Below, piece by piece: positions 17,225 through 32,469 of a DNA stretch of 64,000 bases. Below the pieces are notes generated by a model. It saw only the letters and a program-made list of their open reading frames with translations, searched no databases and was not told the DNA's origin. This stretch comes from Protula sp. h YS-2021. Its lineage: Eukaryota; Annelida; Polychaeta; Sabellida; Serpulidae. The number at the start of each line of letters is the position of its first letter. The first letter of the stretch is position 1. A program made the position numbers and the translations under genes. The stretch lies in contig OX457034.1 of assembly GCA_949752745.1 (NCBI GenBank), forward strand, positions 7,834,904-7,898,903, given 5' to 3'.

Positions 17225-17623
17225 GTGCTGTGCGTTAAATGCTCCGCATTTACTTGCAAAAATACACTCTTTTCTCTTGGCGTTTTAAGCAAGAAAACGA
17301 AATCGAAGGCAAAAAAAAAGTGTCATGCACACGTTTATATCAAGTTCCACCTAAGTCCCAAGTTTCGTGGCCCTAGGGAACGTGGTGTCAGTGGAGGAGA
17401 TGACACAGGAAATCCGATCACTGTCAAGAAAAAAGATACCAACGGCTGCTCGCACAAATTCAAAAAGGCCTTACAAGCCAAAGTCGTTTCAAGTGTTAAC
17501 AATGGGAAATGTGTAAGCAACAAGTTAAACACCGGTGGTTTACATGAAATAAAAAATCGAACAAAGTTTAATTCTAAATATTACATTAACTGCCATGCCA
17601 TACTCAGATTTAGAAGCCAATGA
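17225..17623 (+). CDS. Hypothetical basic Cys-containing ORF, possibly a terminal exon
   Basis: This is an open frame of 132 codons in an AT-rich neighbourhood. From about residue 21 it is strongly basic (KKTKSKAKKKC) and contains five spaced cysteines and balanced codon use, unlike nearby chance ORFs. A pyrimidine-rich tract ending in TTTTAAG at about 17290 could be an acceptor for an exon starting there, ending at the stop at 17621. No family is recognised and no partner exon was found. A retroposed or decayed fragment is equally possible. Confidence 0.25.
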   Translation: MLCVKCSAFTCKNTLFSLGVLSKKTKSKAKKKCHAHVYIKFHLSPKFRGPRERGVSGGDDTGNPITVKKKDTNGCSHKFKKALQAKVVSSVNNGKCVSNKLNTGGLHEIKNRTKFNSKYYINCHAILRFRSQ

Positions 17624-17639
17624 GATCACAACATGGCTT

Positions 17640-18200
17640 TAATATTAAATGCAATAAAAATTTATATTTTGGCATGCTCAAGTCAAATTATTTATCAACT
17701 GCTGTATATTACTGAAAACATTTCTATCAAGGATAATTGATCATATCTACATATGAACAGCCTTTCTACTTCCATAGTCCAGCAACAACTTAAGACTTTA
17801 GACATGTTTAATAAACATTACAATATTAAAGTTATTCATAAATATTAATAATACAACACATTCAATATTCCACATTTATATATGTGTAAAGGTGTCGAAA
17901 AAATCAAGACAATCCACCAGTTTTTAAGATTTTGTTTCGTTGCATTTGAATTAAATAATGAAATTATACCAAGAAATTTATGTGGATTTTAAGACATATT
18001 TTTATATTTTTCAATCATTATTTTTGTGTGCTATAAATAATAATAGACTAGTAAAGTAGATATGACACTATGGACAAAAGGTAAGTAAATAATCAACTGC
18101 TCTCCTAAATCTAGTTCATTGCGCAAATGAAAATGAATTGCTTCATTAATGCATTATGCAAAACTTAATAAGCAAAATTGCATGATGTAACACAAATTCA
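17640..18200. other. AT-rich spacer, nothing recognised
   Basis: No repeat, gene or RNA feature seen before the transposon end at 18202. Confidence 0.5.
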
Positions 18201-18201
18201 A

Positions 18202-20294
18202 CTAGAAGCTAACTGCGCGAGCGCAATTGTCTCACATGGCATATTGGGGTACATTTGGGAAACTTGAGACAAAATACAGAATCATGGAACTTACACTAAA
18301 TGTCGGGGCCTTATTAATAAAAAAGAATTTGAAAGCACTTTTCACATTCAGACAAATTTTTTAAACAAAAACACAACTAGAATTGTTTTAACTCCGAAGG
18401 CTCGAAAACTCGCCGCCGAGATACCCTTCTATACAATGTGTTATAACCTTTGGGTCGAAAATTCGCTCAGAATCGCTCTATCTCTAACCGTTTTCGAGTT
18501 AGTGGCCAACTTCCGGTTTCGAAGTCGATCGTCACCCGACCGGGTCGCGCTCGCCGACATACCCTTTTCTACAGTGTGTTTTACCCTTTGGGTCGAAAAT
18601 TCGCTCAGAATCGCTCTATCTCTAACCGTTTTCGATATAATAGCCAGCTTCCGGTTTCGACGTAGATCGTCACCCGACCGGGTCAGGCCCACCGAGATGC
18701 CATCTTATACAAGTGTTTTAACCCCGAAGGATCGAAAATTCGCTCAGAATCGCTCTATCTCTAACCGTTTTCGAGATATTAGCCAACTTCCGGTTTCGAT
18801 GTCGATCGTCACCCGACCGGATCGACCTCGCCGAGATACCCTTTTATACAAGTGTTTTAAAACCTAAGGTTCGAAAATTCGCTCAGAATCGCTCTATCTC
18901 TAACCGTTTTCGAGATATTAGCCTACTTCCGGTTTCGACGTCGATCGTCACCCGACCGGATCGACCTCGCCGATATACCCTTTTATACAAGTGTTTTAAA
19001 CCCAAAGGGTCGAAAATTCGTTTGGAATCGCTCTATCTCTGACCGTTTTCGAGATAACGACCAACTTCCGGTTTCGAAGTCGATCGTCAACCGACCGGGT
19101 CGCGCTCGCCGAGATACCCTTTTATGCAGTGTGTAATAACCTTTGGGTCGAAAATTCGCTCAGAATCGCTCTATCTCTAACCGTTTTCGAGATATTAGCC
19201 AACTTCCGGTTTCGACGTCGATCGTCACCCGACCGGATCGACCTCGCCGAGATACCCTTTTATACAAGTGTTTTAAACCCAAAGGGTCGAAAATTCGCTC
19301 AGAATCGCTCTATCTCCAACCGTTTTCGAGATATTAGCCAACTTTCGGTTTCGACGTCGATCGTCACCCGACCGGGTCCCGCTCGCCGAGATACCCTTTT
19401 ATACAGTGTGTTATACCATTTGGTTCAAAAATTCGCTCAGAATCGCTTTATCTCTAACCGTTTTCAAGATATTGGGTAACTTCCAGTTTCGACGACGATC
19501 GTCACCCGACCGGATCCCGCTCGCCGATATACCCTTTTTATACAGTGTGTTATACCCTTTGGGTCGAAAATTCGCTCAGAATCGCTCTATCTCTAACCGT
19601 TTTCAAGATATTGGGTAACTTCCAGTTTCGACGTCGATCGTCACCCGATCGGATCCCGCTCGCCGAGATACCCTTTTATGCAGTGTGTTATACCCTTTGT
19701 TTCGAAAATTCGCTCAAAATCGCTCTATCTCTAACCGTTTTCGAGATGTTAGCCAACTTCCGGTTTCGACGTCGATCGTCACCCGACCGGGTCGCGCTCG
19801 CCAAGATACCCTTTTTTCAGTGTGTTATACCCTTTGGGTCGAAAATTCGCGCAGAATCGCTCTATAATCGTTTTCGAGATATTACTTGTTTTAACTTTGA
19901 CCTTGAATTTGACCTTGAAAACAATGCTCAAGGTCACTGAAATTCAGCGCAGATTCAGTTCACATTAGTCTACGTATGTGTGCCAAGTTTCAATTTTCTG
20001 CGCCCAGCCGTTTTGGAGGAGAAGCGCGAACAAGAATTCGGCCGCAATTTACATTTGACCTTGAATTTGACCTTAAAGATAATGCTTAAGGTCACTGAAA
20101 ATCGACGCAGATCGAGTTCACGTTGGTCTACATACGTGTGCCAAGTTTCAACTTTCTACGCCCAGCGGTTTCGGAGGAGAAGCGCGAACAAGATTTTGGC
20201 GGAAAAGTAAAAAAAAAACAAAAACAAAAACAAAAAATAGGTGAAGAATTCTAAGCATTTCAATCTCATATGGTATCTTTGATACCATGTGAGA
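18202..20294 (-). mobile_element. Helentron-associated-like element 2 with ~139-bp tandem core
   Basis: On the minus strand the 5' end is a 29-base hairpin (20293-20265, arms CTCACATGGTATC and GATACCATATGAG). The 3' end carries an inverted copy of the arm (ATGCCATGTGAG, 18242-18231), a perfect small hairpin TGCGCTCGCGCA (18225-18214), eight bases and CTAG (18205-18202) followed by T. The architecture is the same as the elements at 1739-3354 and 40272-42772, although the terminal sequences differ. The core (about 18390-19890) is a tandem array of 138-139-bp units (phases at 18451, 18589, 18728 and onward, roughly eleven) with CTATCTCTAACCGTTTTCGA and AACTTCCGGTTTCGA. Its 5' end abuts the left boundary of duplication copy 2. 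It is non-autonomous. Confidence 0.7.
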
Positions 20295-20512
20295 AATAGA
20301 TAATGTATAAATACACCATACAAGTGTTAAATCTCCATATGGTCTTTATTATTATATTATATTATATTATTTTCACTCTATTGTTATGCTTTTAATAGAA
20401 AAGCTTACATTTAAATGTCACATGCAGCCTTGGTCCGATTTTGTTATGCAATGACAATAAAAATACAAGCGATATATTTAAAGCATTACGAATGAGTCTG
20501 AGTGCTTTTCTT

Positions 20513-22602
<2,090 letters not shown>

Positions 22603-24770
22603 ATTAAGTTTAAAAGCAAAACATAAATATGCTATTTATAATTTTAGGATGCCTTAGAAAATAGCCAAGGATTCTTCCGTTTATATCTCTTACATTCGTC
22701 CATATAAAGGTTACATACTCTTTCACGTAAATATATAATTATCAGCAATTATAGGCATTTAAATTTAACACCTAGGTTATGAAGTTTGTGGTTTATTTTG
22801 TCTACTTCCGTATTGCGCTTCGTATTTGTATGTCTAACGTCTAATAAAATATCATACCTCTGTGTACACACGACAGGCCAATATTTGCATCAGCATTGAT
22901 TTATGTATTAAAATTTCCTGGAAAGCAAAAGGCTCTGCTAAGCAGAACGTGTTCATGCAAACGTTCTTATGCATGTCGTAATTTATTATATTATGGCGAT
23001 TTTCATTATTTTGTTTAAGATATTTACACTTGGTTGTATGCCCTGTATCTTCTTCATATTTTTTTTCATTTCATTGATACTGGGAGTTATGTCAATATTA
23101 TGGCTATATTAATATTTTAATGTTAAGATGTTTATAATGTAAAATTGTTATGTTGATATTATTGAATTATCAAACTATTGAAAGAACTTATTTCGTATTA
23201 ATAATAATAATAATCAATAAATAAATAATATTTAAGCGTCTAACTAATTTATTTTGAAAATTAATATATTGCACATAAAGAATATATTAACAAATAAAAA
23301 TATTAATATCATTACATGGATTGCTCATTTATTTTAGACACACAGCAAATTTTTGTGTTCGTCATAAGTTTTTATATGTAATAATTAATCAGTGAAACGA
23401 GCGCAATCATTTCAATATTAGGCGCCAAACCAAATAATCAAGTGACAAAACTTCATAACTAAGTAAATAAAGAAAAAAGAATATGAAATGTTTATGAAAA
23501 GGAACTGTAAAATGAAACACGAGAGTGTTTGTTTATACATTGCTTGACGGCACAAATGAGAAAATGATCAAAAAATCAAATGGCAAAAATTCATAACCAA
23601 TTAAAAAAAGGGAATATAAAATATTTGTGAAAAGGAGCTGTAAAATGAAACATGAGAGTATTTGTTTACTCATTGTTTGGCGGAAAAAACAGGAGTGTTG
23701 CGGTCAGGCTGTGAAAAGTATGGGTTCGGTAGCATATGCTTAATGTTTAACAAAGATCTTAACATGCAATCAATTAATACATGGCACACAAACCTTTAGA
23801 TTCAGATTTAAGATATCTATAATTGCTTTGTTTGAAATTTTAATATGCCAAAGGGACTTCTATTCACAAATAAATTCAAATGTATTACAGATAGTTGTGC
23901 ATATGTTACGCTCGTAACGTGACACAAAGACACACAAACACACACTTTACCTGCTCAGATACTGTGGATTATAGAAAGATTAAAATGCCACCAAGGCTCT
24001 TTGTTTTGGGCATACTTATAAAATGGATGTCAATGTCTAAATTTCATTTTTGTGTGTGAAATGCAAATGGGTTTTAAAGCAAATTACAGGATGGTCAAGT
24101 AGACTTCATACAGCATGTCTCCGCCAGATTTGGTCGTCCAAGCCATGTAGTTAGCTGAACATACTGGTGTGGCACAAAAAGGGTATCAAGTGAAAATTCA
24201 CAGTACCTGTCAGTACGGTGCTAACTCATAGTACAGATAGACGATATTTAATTGAAGGATATATTTGCAAAAGATGCTCTAGTGTCAAAATATTTTTAAA
24301 CAGAATTTTCACTGTACGAAGTTACTGTGCACATAGTTCATCAATATGACTTTGAATGCTTTGCTCTCAGTCCAGTGATTCGTACAGATGAATATCCTCT
24401 GCGCTGACAACCCGAGAGTCAAGATGATTTATATTTTCATATTGTTGGTGACTAATGTTTACTGACTGACTGTGTTATGATTGTTTGGCATGCAACTTTG
24501 ACACATCTTCATATGGTATATAATGCCTTTTAAGTGCTAGAATGTTTTTACTTCTGTTATCAGATCTTACCTTTTCAGACGTAGTGGCGCTTTATATCCC
24601 ATTATAATTTATTATAATACAATGTGTTCTGTCGCTTTTCCACCAAATTTTACACACGGTCTTGCTATTTAAAAAACATGCTTGCTTCTCATTTTACATT
24701 TCAGTATAAAAATTGAAACAACCAACAAGAAATTTAAGCGTATTTCATACCAATTGTATTACAGAAATAG
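22603..24770. other. Noncoding part of duplication copy 2
   Basis: Aligns with 3906-5690 apart from an insertion of about 420 bases (23918-24340) whose ends show no clear terminal repeat. No exon recognised. Confidence 0.55.
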
Positions 24771-24774
24771 CGAC

Positions 24775-24935
24775 ATCTAGCTTTTTTAACAGTTATCTGT
24801 TTTTGATAACAACATCCAGATTCATCTTTTTGAATCCTTCATTTCAATTTGAACATCGAAATAAATCACGGCTTACATGTCAAACTCAAACTCTTAGTTA
24901 TGTAAAACTTACAGTGGAAGCGCTAATATTCAGGT
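24775..24935 (-). pseudogene. Relic ectodomain exon, copy 2
   Basis: Counterpart of 5690-5900. The minus strand aligns with the ectodomain exon but has an internal deletion where 5690-5900 still has the middle part, and no open frame. Confidence 0.5.
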
Positions 24936-25927
24936 TGTATGTTGCAAGTTTGTCCGTTTTCCGTACTTATATCTTTGATAACCGGTGGAGTAAAGATCGT
25001 ATGTTCTTTCGTGTAAAATATTTAATCAACAAAAATTGCATGCATTGAAATTTAACGTCCATAGAAAATGTATGAAAATTGTGATTTATTTGTTTACTTC
25101 CATGTTGAGCTTCAGAAATGTTTCTCTTACAACGAATAAGTAATCATAACTCCATGTAGACACACAAAGGCCAATATATATCGATCTTATTTATTGACAT
25201 ATTTATTGAAATCTCCTCAGGTTCGAATTTTGATAAAAAGAAAAGGTGCGTATGTAAATTTATGTAAATTCCCTTGCGCTTGTCGCATTTCAGCAGTTCA
25301 TTCCACTAGGATAGAAATTCAATATTTCTTTGTATTTATGCCCTATGCCTTCTTCGCTGTTTCTATTACTCTGATACTGAGATACTGCCATGCCAGAATT
25401 ATGGTGTTAGCATTATTATGTAGATATTATGATGTTGCTGTTATGATTTTTACTTTAAGATGTTATTTTTGCACATGTTTATCCATAAAAGAGAACTGCT
25501 GCGTTCAAATTATCGTCAATGTTTGCTAGAAATTACCAGTAAAACTTTGTGGGACTTGACAGGATTGAAAGAAATTATTCCATGAGAAGTTCCACTTTGT
25601 AAAGAATCTTAATGAGTAGAACTGAAGGAGAAGAATAGACAAATTGATTTCAAATGTCATAATCTTTGCTTTGTGTTTTCAAGATTTTAAATTCATATTT
25701 GGATGCGATCCTCATTGAAAATGAATAACGTAATCTTAATATCATTAAACTGTTGTGGTTGTTTGCTCATTTGTTTTTAGATTTACCACAAAGCCAGGCA
25801 GAACTTAGACGGATGGTCGTGATAAATATTTACATATATTTCAAGTAACAGAAGCAGATTCATTTCATTAACACGCGGCAAGTCAATGCTTATGAAAAAG
25901 ACACTGTAGTGATATGAGATTATTTAC

Positions 25928-26284
25928 TTACACATCGCATGATGGTATCATAACAGGAGCGGTGATAGAAGAACATGAACCGCATGGGCGAGGTAAAAGG
26001 TGTTGGCTATGAAACATACATCTATAACTAACTGAATAATGCTGAAATAAAACCTTTATGTTCAGCTTTGGGGTACCTTTAAATGATCTCTTAGTAATCA
26101 AGGCTGGTGAACGAAAAATCATAATAGTATGAAAAGTTAATAGTTGAATAAAAACACACTGATGGAATTCAAATAAATTATCACTTTTATGTGTGTTGAG
26201 TGCACAAAATACAAAACTTCTATATAAATCTTCATGCGACAGTGTGTTGTGAACATCATAATTATCATATTCTGACAAAGGCAT
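25928..26284 (-). other. ORF with Tyr-rich start, uncertain
   Basis: The 118-codon frame begins MPLSEYDNYDVHNTL and SHEDLYR, reminiscent of tyrosine-rich receptor tails. The aligned stretch of copy 1 (7141-7270) differs by indels and has a stop in the same frame. No transmembrane segment or splice partner was found, so it is probably a chance or relic frame. Confidence 0.15.
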
Positions 26285-27112
26285 ATTACCTGTTATACCA
26301 GCGATAGCTCATGGTGCTGTAGGTTTCGTATTAGATTCGGATACGCGTGGAGGGCCTGTGAACTATTTTCTTCATACGGATGGGCATTGTGGTGCATGTT
26401 ATAACACGCGTTAAACATATTGAAATCGCAACCATTCCCTTAACTCTAAAATCCGATCAACTTTGCAAAGCGAAAAGCGAATAAGATTATGTTCAGTGAT
26501 GATTAACTTAATCTTGCATTGGTACCAGTATAAAATTAAGGCATTAACAATAAGGCTTAACCTTGTATTAGAATTTATTTATTCAAGAAAGCTGCTACGT
26601 GAAGAAACATTAAAATAAGGTTCTTTAAAATAAGTTGCATAAGTTGTTATTGACTGATTACTTGCACTGAACATCCCATCAATATTAATTTGACCTGGAA
26701 TGGAGAGATTACTTACGCTTCATCTAGTAATACTAAACTGAGGATATAACAGTACCAAACCACTAAAATCGATTGTTAATGACTTTGTAAATGATGCAAT
26801 CTGGTTGGATGATTTCTGAGTCAATTATTCTGCCAACGTTGATCGGAACACAAAAGTCGATACATATTGTTGCTATTTGAAATAAAAATCTCATACAACA
26901 AAACATATATTGACTTATGTTGAGTCAACAAGAAGTTAATAGTAACGAGTTACACAAAAGTTGATCTAAAGGTCAACATTTTCTTCCTTGTCAATAATGC
27001 TAGTCAATATCTCATATTAAATGGCCAATTTTTACCAATATTTTCAACATTTCAACATACCACTTTCACATTCACGTCGTGTTTAACAATTTGAAATGTA
27101 TGAAGTGTATAT

Positions 27113-27450
27113 ATTAATCAAATAAGTATAAGTAACTTCGAATAAAAACTTCACTTGCTTAAACAGCCAATTTGGAATTGAATTAATGAATGTCTTGGGC
27201 AGTAAAGAAAAAATGAACAGAAATGAACAGACTACAGATAACTATTGTCAACCATATGGGTATCTGCTGAGCTTCAAGGATTCACATAAATGACATGAAA
27301 TTGAAGAAATGCCCATAAATTATTGTCAAATGACAGCTGTTGTAAAACATATTAACAGCTACTAAGCTTCAAGAATTCACATAAATGACATCTATAATTA
27401 AATCATATGCTGTTTCATTGAGAAAATTTATTTGCCTTAAAATATATAGG
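27113..27450. other. AT-rich spacer
   Basis: Contains a short repeated phrase (CTTCA(A/G)GATTCACATAAATGACAT at 27277 and 27367). No gene seen. Confidence 0.5.
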
Positions 27451-27590
27451 TAATTGTTAGTTCAGATGATCAGAGCACTGGTAATTGTTAGTTCAGATGG
27501 TCAGAGCACTGGTCTGGTTATCACAAGGCCCAGAATTCTATTTCGGGCGGTAAAAAGGCAATAGAGCGAGTTCTACTTGTCCAAACCCAG
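27451..27590 (+). mobile_element. tRNA-like SINE head or tRNA pseudogene, with a 39-bp direct duplication
   Basis: GTTAGTTCAGATGGTCAGAG looks like a tRNA D-arm and A box, and CCCAGAATTCTATTTCGGG occupies the position of the T-arm and B box but is degenerate. The first ~39 bases are present twice in tandem. The acceptor stem does not pair, so a functional tRNA is unlikely. Confidence 0.45.
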
Positions 27591-28680
27591 CGAATACAGA
27601 GGGTTAGAACATCTGTCACACAGTACAAAATCAGAATACTATGCAATCTTTTGTTTAACAAAATCATTAAAATGTTATTTATCTTCAATATTAAAACATT
27701 GATCTTACTGGGGAGATATTTGTTGAATTATTTCAGAGACGAAAAGAGTGACAGAGAAAATCAAAACCATCTGTAACTAGATTCTGTTTGAACGTCAACG
27801 TTTTGTCAATAGATGTTATTAAGAATACAAAAGCGATAAATTTTTCTTATGAAATGTTTCGCTACCTTGAAATGTGAAACAAAAGAAGTGTATACTGAAC
27901 AGTTTAACTTTAACTGCGCAGACTTAAATGACTGAGAGATAATTTACAGCAGCTGTTGGTGCATCAGACCCATTTAAGCACTTGCTAGTCGGTAGTATAG
28001 GTTGCGGTATAAGGGTTTATTCTCAGCTTTCTTTTATAGCCATAGAAAAAATCCTATAGTTTTCTTGGATAGTTGAATAAAGACTTGGTCCTAAATTGGA
28101 AAAGTTCTTACATGCGCTAGCATCCTTAACACAGCCAAAGTACTCAACTGAAAGTGACAATTCTGACTCAGCGTATGCAATTGGCGGATTGGATATTTAC
28201 AACTCTGAACATTGTTCATCGTTGCAAGAAACTTTGCGCTGTTGAAACATACAAGTATGAAACATTACATGGGTTTTACATAGTAACAAATTGTTGCTGC
28301 GGATTGCGGATTCACTATGCATGCGTTGTTACAGGCAATTTGTGCAAATTTCATGCAGTTTCTGGCGCCATCTGGCATTTCCGTCAATTCGTCTTATATA
28401 TTATTTCACTGATATCCAAAATAAAATTAGGCTGTTGTTGAATCAAAACATGTTCTTGTAAAATTCATTGTCAGATATTTTCCCATAAAACTCCTAAGCA
28501 TTCAATTTATGTGGAATTTCACGCTAAGGCCAAGCAACAATTTACTGTTATTGCGTAAATTTCTAGGAAGTTATATTAAGTCTTTACAATATAAAGATTT
28601 CTGACATTGCTCAACCCGTCGAACGCTTCTTTCCATTTCACGAAATGGTGCCTGTCAACTGTTGGTTGTGGCACATGTAA
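27591..28680. other. Upstream region of the sulfotransferase gene
   Basis: No exon or clear promoter element recognised. An ORF at 28154-28441 has no features of a coding exon. The 5' untranslated region of the downstream gene probably lies here. Confidence 0.45.
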
Positions 28681-31600
28681 ATGACTCCTATCCTTTATCC
28701 CTTTACCTTGGAACAAACCAAAATAGGAATTATGGCAAACGCACATCAAAGCACGAAAAATAAACTGACATGTTTTTTAAAAGTAATCAGTATTCTAGCC
28801 GTTGTTGTGTTAGTTCCATTAGTTCAAAAGTCAGGCGTTTTGGTGACACAAGTAGCACATCAAACTGTACACAAAGCTCTTAGAACGGTGTCAATGCAAA
28901 ATATAAGCACATTGACTGCGCACATAATTAAACAAAACATAAACACAACGGATTTGATCAAGACTATGAAAACTAATACATTAAAATATCCAGCCAAGAA
29001 TGTCAAAGTTACAACATTAACGTCTTCTAGACATCATAATAACTGGACAGGTTTGTTTTACTTCAAAACAATTTTCTTGTTGTTTTATAAAAAAAATAAT
29101 TAGCTCATTTAATATATTCTTATTACATTTTTTTAAATACAGTCGAACCCGCGTAATATCAACACGGTTATAATGAAGTAAAGTGATTTACTTGGTCCTA
29201 ATTTCAATGCATTGCTTTATATGGACAAAATTGACGTAACTTGAAAACGCCTAATGTTAAGTTCATGGTACTGTAAAGTCCGGCATTATTTCCTACAGGC
29301 CAAACTTACTGCCTAATCTGTTCGCGTAATGTGAACTACATAAACGCCCAAGGACAAAGGCACATAGAACGCAAATGCACAATAGACGAATAAATGTCAA
29401 CATTGAATGTTATTGTTTATAAAAGACATTGTTGTTGGACCATCACAAAAGGGACACTAATTGCATTTGGCCAGTCATTGAGATGCCTTCATGCAGACAA
29501 AACAGCCGTAGCTATAAGTGATGAGGAACTCATCAGAGAAGTCTCGGCAGCAACAGCTGCCCTCAAACTTATCGATGTGCTGGTTTAACACACAAGCTGC
29601 TATTCCGGCGCAGGGAAAGGCTATGACCTTTTGGCCAAGTACATAGACTGGTCGCAGAAACAAAGAAGCAGAAGCTCCAAACAATCGAAAATTAAACAAT
29701 ACTTGAAATTGTGATTGATTTTAGCTGTAAATAGTGTGACTGTTCAAGTTCGAGATGTAAATAGCGCAAGCAAGAAATAAACCCAATAATCGTTCCAAAA
29801 TAAGCAATAAATCTATGCCTATTGAATGCATAGATGTTTGAAAGTGTTTTTGCTCTGTCAGGACGACTTCATTTTGCTTTACATTGTCACCTTGTTGCAT
29901 GCTATTGGTGTTAACATAAGCTGTATGTCTTTATTTTTATACACACAGAATACAATTTGTGCCAAATAAAACGTCTAAAGCGATTGCGACAGAGGTGTTA
30001 CAACAGCGGCTACCGTCAATTTCAGCCGTATAATTCTGTGCCTATGAATGTGCTGCAGCAATTTGTGTCCTACACCTTGACAGATAGAAAGCACCGCATA
30101 TTGATGTTGGCTGCTCCAAAATCAGGTGTTCAGCTGGAAATTTTCCAATACATGCGACTTTTAACTGTACTGTACTCGTGTAGTTAAGATATATAGCCAT
30201 GCACAAGCAATTATAAATGCTGATAAACTTTGTTCAATGTGTTAAGTATTTTCTACCGGTAAGACGTACCTTATAACGTTTTGACAAATAATGAACAGAC
30301 AAACTTCCATATTCAAATATTTTTATTTTAAATCCAGATTATTAACACGCTCTTAAGTTAAAAGGAACTTGGGCTTGTAAGATAGATTCTGCATAATTCA
30401 CAGGGATATACCTACATCATTATGCCAGCCATATTGACAGTTTATTGGCACCTATTGATTTCACTTTCTGAAATATAGGTTGCAGCTCGTGGAAAACTCT
30501 TTTGGTTAAGAGCGTAGCAACCAAGCAACAACTGAAGCGTTACAATCTGTCGTCATGGGAACCAGCAGACGGTATACTGCATGGTCTCGGCCTGCCATAC
30601 CTTACTCATGTCACCGCTTCAGCACATGATATTCAAAGCTATCTTAACAGCTACTTTTACATGCTTACGGGTAAGCAATTATCTTCTCTAATTGTAATCC
30701 ATTGACTCTTTGACTGTGTAATTTGAATACAGAATATTATACTACATTATGGTAAAGTGTGATATTAAGTTCTTTGATATGGTTAGTTTTTGATGCAAAC
30801 TAATAAGATTTACAGTATAATTTTCATATTATTGTATCTTATCTGATTTAAAATAACAAGCGTTCGAAAGGATACAAAGCTACTAAATAACCTATGTTAA
30901 GACCAAAAATAATTCCCCTGCCGGAGGGGGTAAGCAACGGTACATCCACCCCTTCACCCATTTGGGAACCCATTTGTTTCATTTCACTCTGGCCCCATCT
31001 ATTGACACGCTATTTAACTTGAATAATTGTTTATTTTTGCAGTGAGGCATCCACTGAGCAGGCTAGAATCTGCTTATAGAGACAGAATACAGGGTTTTTA
31101 TGCTCATTACACAAGAACATTCTGCTTGAAAATATTAAAACGCTACCGAAATATAACCAATGATACTCAAAAACGTGCCTTCAATAGCAATTTACATAAG
31201 ATCTTAAATACCTCAGACCCAAATACGATTTCATTTTGGGATTTAAGGAACTTGCCAAGACCAACGTTTGAAGAATTTTTGAGATATTTAATAGATAATG
31301 GTTACAGGGAAGATCCACACTGGCAGAATTATGAGACATTTACTCATCCTTGTGCTGTCCATTACTCGTAAGTACTCAAACATTTGTTCATCTTTGTACT
31401 ATCCATTAGACCTTTGTTCATCCTTGTGGTAATCATTACTCGTAAGTACTTAGATATTTGCTGGTTCTTACACTGACTATTACACGAAAATACTCGCTAC
31501 CCGTGCTGTCTGTACTAATTCTTCGGACAATTGTCCTTCCTTGTACTGCCCATTGCTCACATGTACTCAGACATTTATACTTTCTTCTGCTATTCATTCT

Positions 31601-32237
31601 TTGCACTGACCGTCACTTGTTCGTACTTAGACACCTGTTCCTCCTGGTGATGCAGATTACTTGTAAGTAATTAGACATTTCCCATAAGTATTTGATAATA
31701 TTATGACCTACCTCGGGTCTTAAAACTGGAACTTATGCTCTACAACTCATATGGAACTGATAAGGAATAAAATATCGGCTAGTCTTGTTATTTCATTGAA
31801 CCTGCATTAGTACATACTTTAGTCACTGTTTATTTTTGTGCTAGAAACTGCAAAAAATATCAATTTTTTACAAAAAAAGAATATTTGTATAAAATTATAG
31901 TGTTTTACATGATACATTTCAATATGTGACTTTCAGCTTTATTGGAAAACAAGAAACAATAGACTTGGATATGACTTATATTAGCGAATCAAGACTGTCC
32001 ATGAAAGCGGAACGAGTACATCTTAACATGAAAAGCAAAAATAGCAAATTAACAACCAGGTTTGCATTTTTGCCCTTGTTTGACAAATTGCCAAACAAGA
32101 AGAAATGGATTGAGCAAATAATGGAAATTTACGGTACGGATATGAAACTATTTGGTTATACTTTACATACTGACAAAGCTACTGGTACTCTTCAGGCGGG
32201 TTGTGAAGACTATGGATTAAATGGTCTGTGTTGCTAA
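28681..32237 (+). CDS. Carbohydrate sulfotransferase (CHST8-14/HNK-1 type), five exons
   Basis: Exons 28681-29050, 29949-30125, 30479-30670, 31043-31367 and 31937-32237 join (phases 1, 1, 1, 2) into 454 codons plus stop. The upstream triplet before 28681 is a stop; Met-18 (28732) is an alternative start. The product looks like a type II Golgi membrane protein: a short basic cytoplasmic end, a transmembrane anchor at about residues 32-49 (VISILAVVVLVPLV), a stem with NIT/NTT sites, then the Sulfotransfer_2 domain. The PAPS-binding 5' loop reads APKSGCSSWK (residues 179-188) and the 3' phosphate site reads VRHPLSRLESAYRD (from residue 247). Near the C-terminus come HYSFIGKQETIDLD and the FGY-containing end, as usual for the family. 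The family transfers sulfate from PAPS to GalNAc, GlcA or related sugars; the acceptor cannot be read from the sequence. The exon 2 donor (GTGTTC) is weak. Exon 4 is followed by donor-derived repeats. Confidence 0.9.
29140..29273. mobile_element. Pogo/Tigger-like MITE in intron 1 of the sulfotransferase gene
   Basis: The 134-bp segment starts TA-CAGTCGAACC and ends GTACTG-TA, with TA on both sides. Terminal CAGT/ACTG and TA target duplication are typical of Tc1-mariner/pogo relatives. It resembles in size and ends the elements at 38510-38683 and 43793-43927. Confidence 0.5.
31338..31690 (+). repeat. Degenerate ~42-bp tandem copies of the exon 4 end and donor
   Basis: The last 30 bases of exon 4 and the donor (CCATTACTC|GTAAGTAC) are followed by related copies: CCATTAG, then ATCATTACTCGTAAGTAC about 75 bases on, then TATTACACGAAAATAC, CATTGCTCACATGTAC and GATTACTTGTAAGTAA. 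There are about seven units, increasingly diverged, over 350 bases. At least two downstream copies keep a good donor. See the findings for the same pattern in the DUF229 gene. Confidence 0.7.
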
Positions 32238-32450
32238 CATTAAGATTATATTAATGTCATTGCAAGAAAGTTGCTTTAAATGTTTACGAAATAGCTTAAT
32301 AATACAAAATTTCTAGATGTTATTTGTTTGACCAAACAAAATTAGATGATAGTTTTTGCCATGAATTTCATATTTTCTCAGTGATATGTGTGAAATGCCG
32401 TTTTGACATTTAATGTTTATTTTTGACCTCAAAATATAATTAAAAATACC

Positions 32451-32456
32451 AATAAA
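32451..32456 (+). promoter_or_regulatory. Poly(A) signal AATAAA after the sulfotransferase stop
   Basis: First AATAAA on the sense strand, 214 bases downstream of the stop codon, in an AT-rich 3' region. Confidence 0.5.
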
Positions 32457-32469
32457 TCAACAGTGTAGA

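Noticed and set aside
18436..19940. Series of overlapping ORFs with NSLRIALSLTVFE-type repeats
   Set aside because: They follow the ~139-bp tandem core of element 2, shift frame from unit to unit and occur in both strands.
25194..25529. 111-codon ORF in duplication copy 2
   Set aside because: The homologous stretch in copy 1 (6060-6365) is not open over the same length, so the frame is not conserved.
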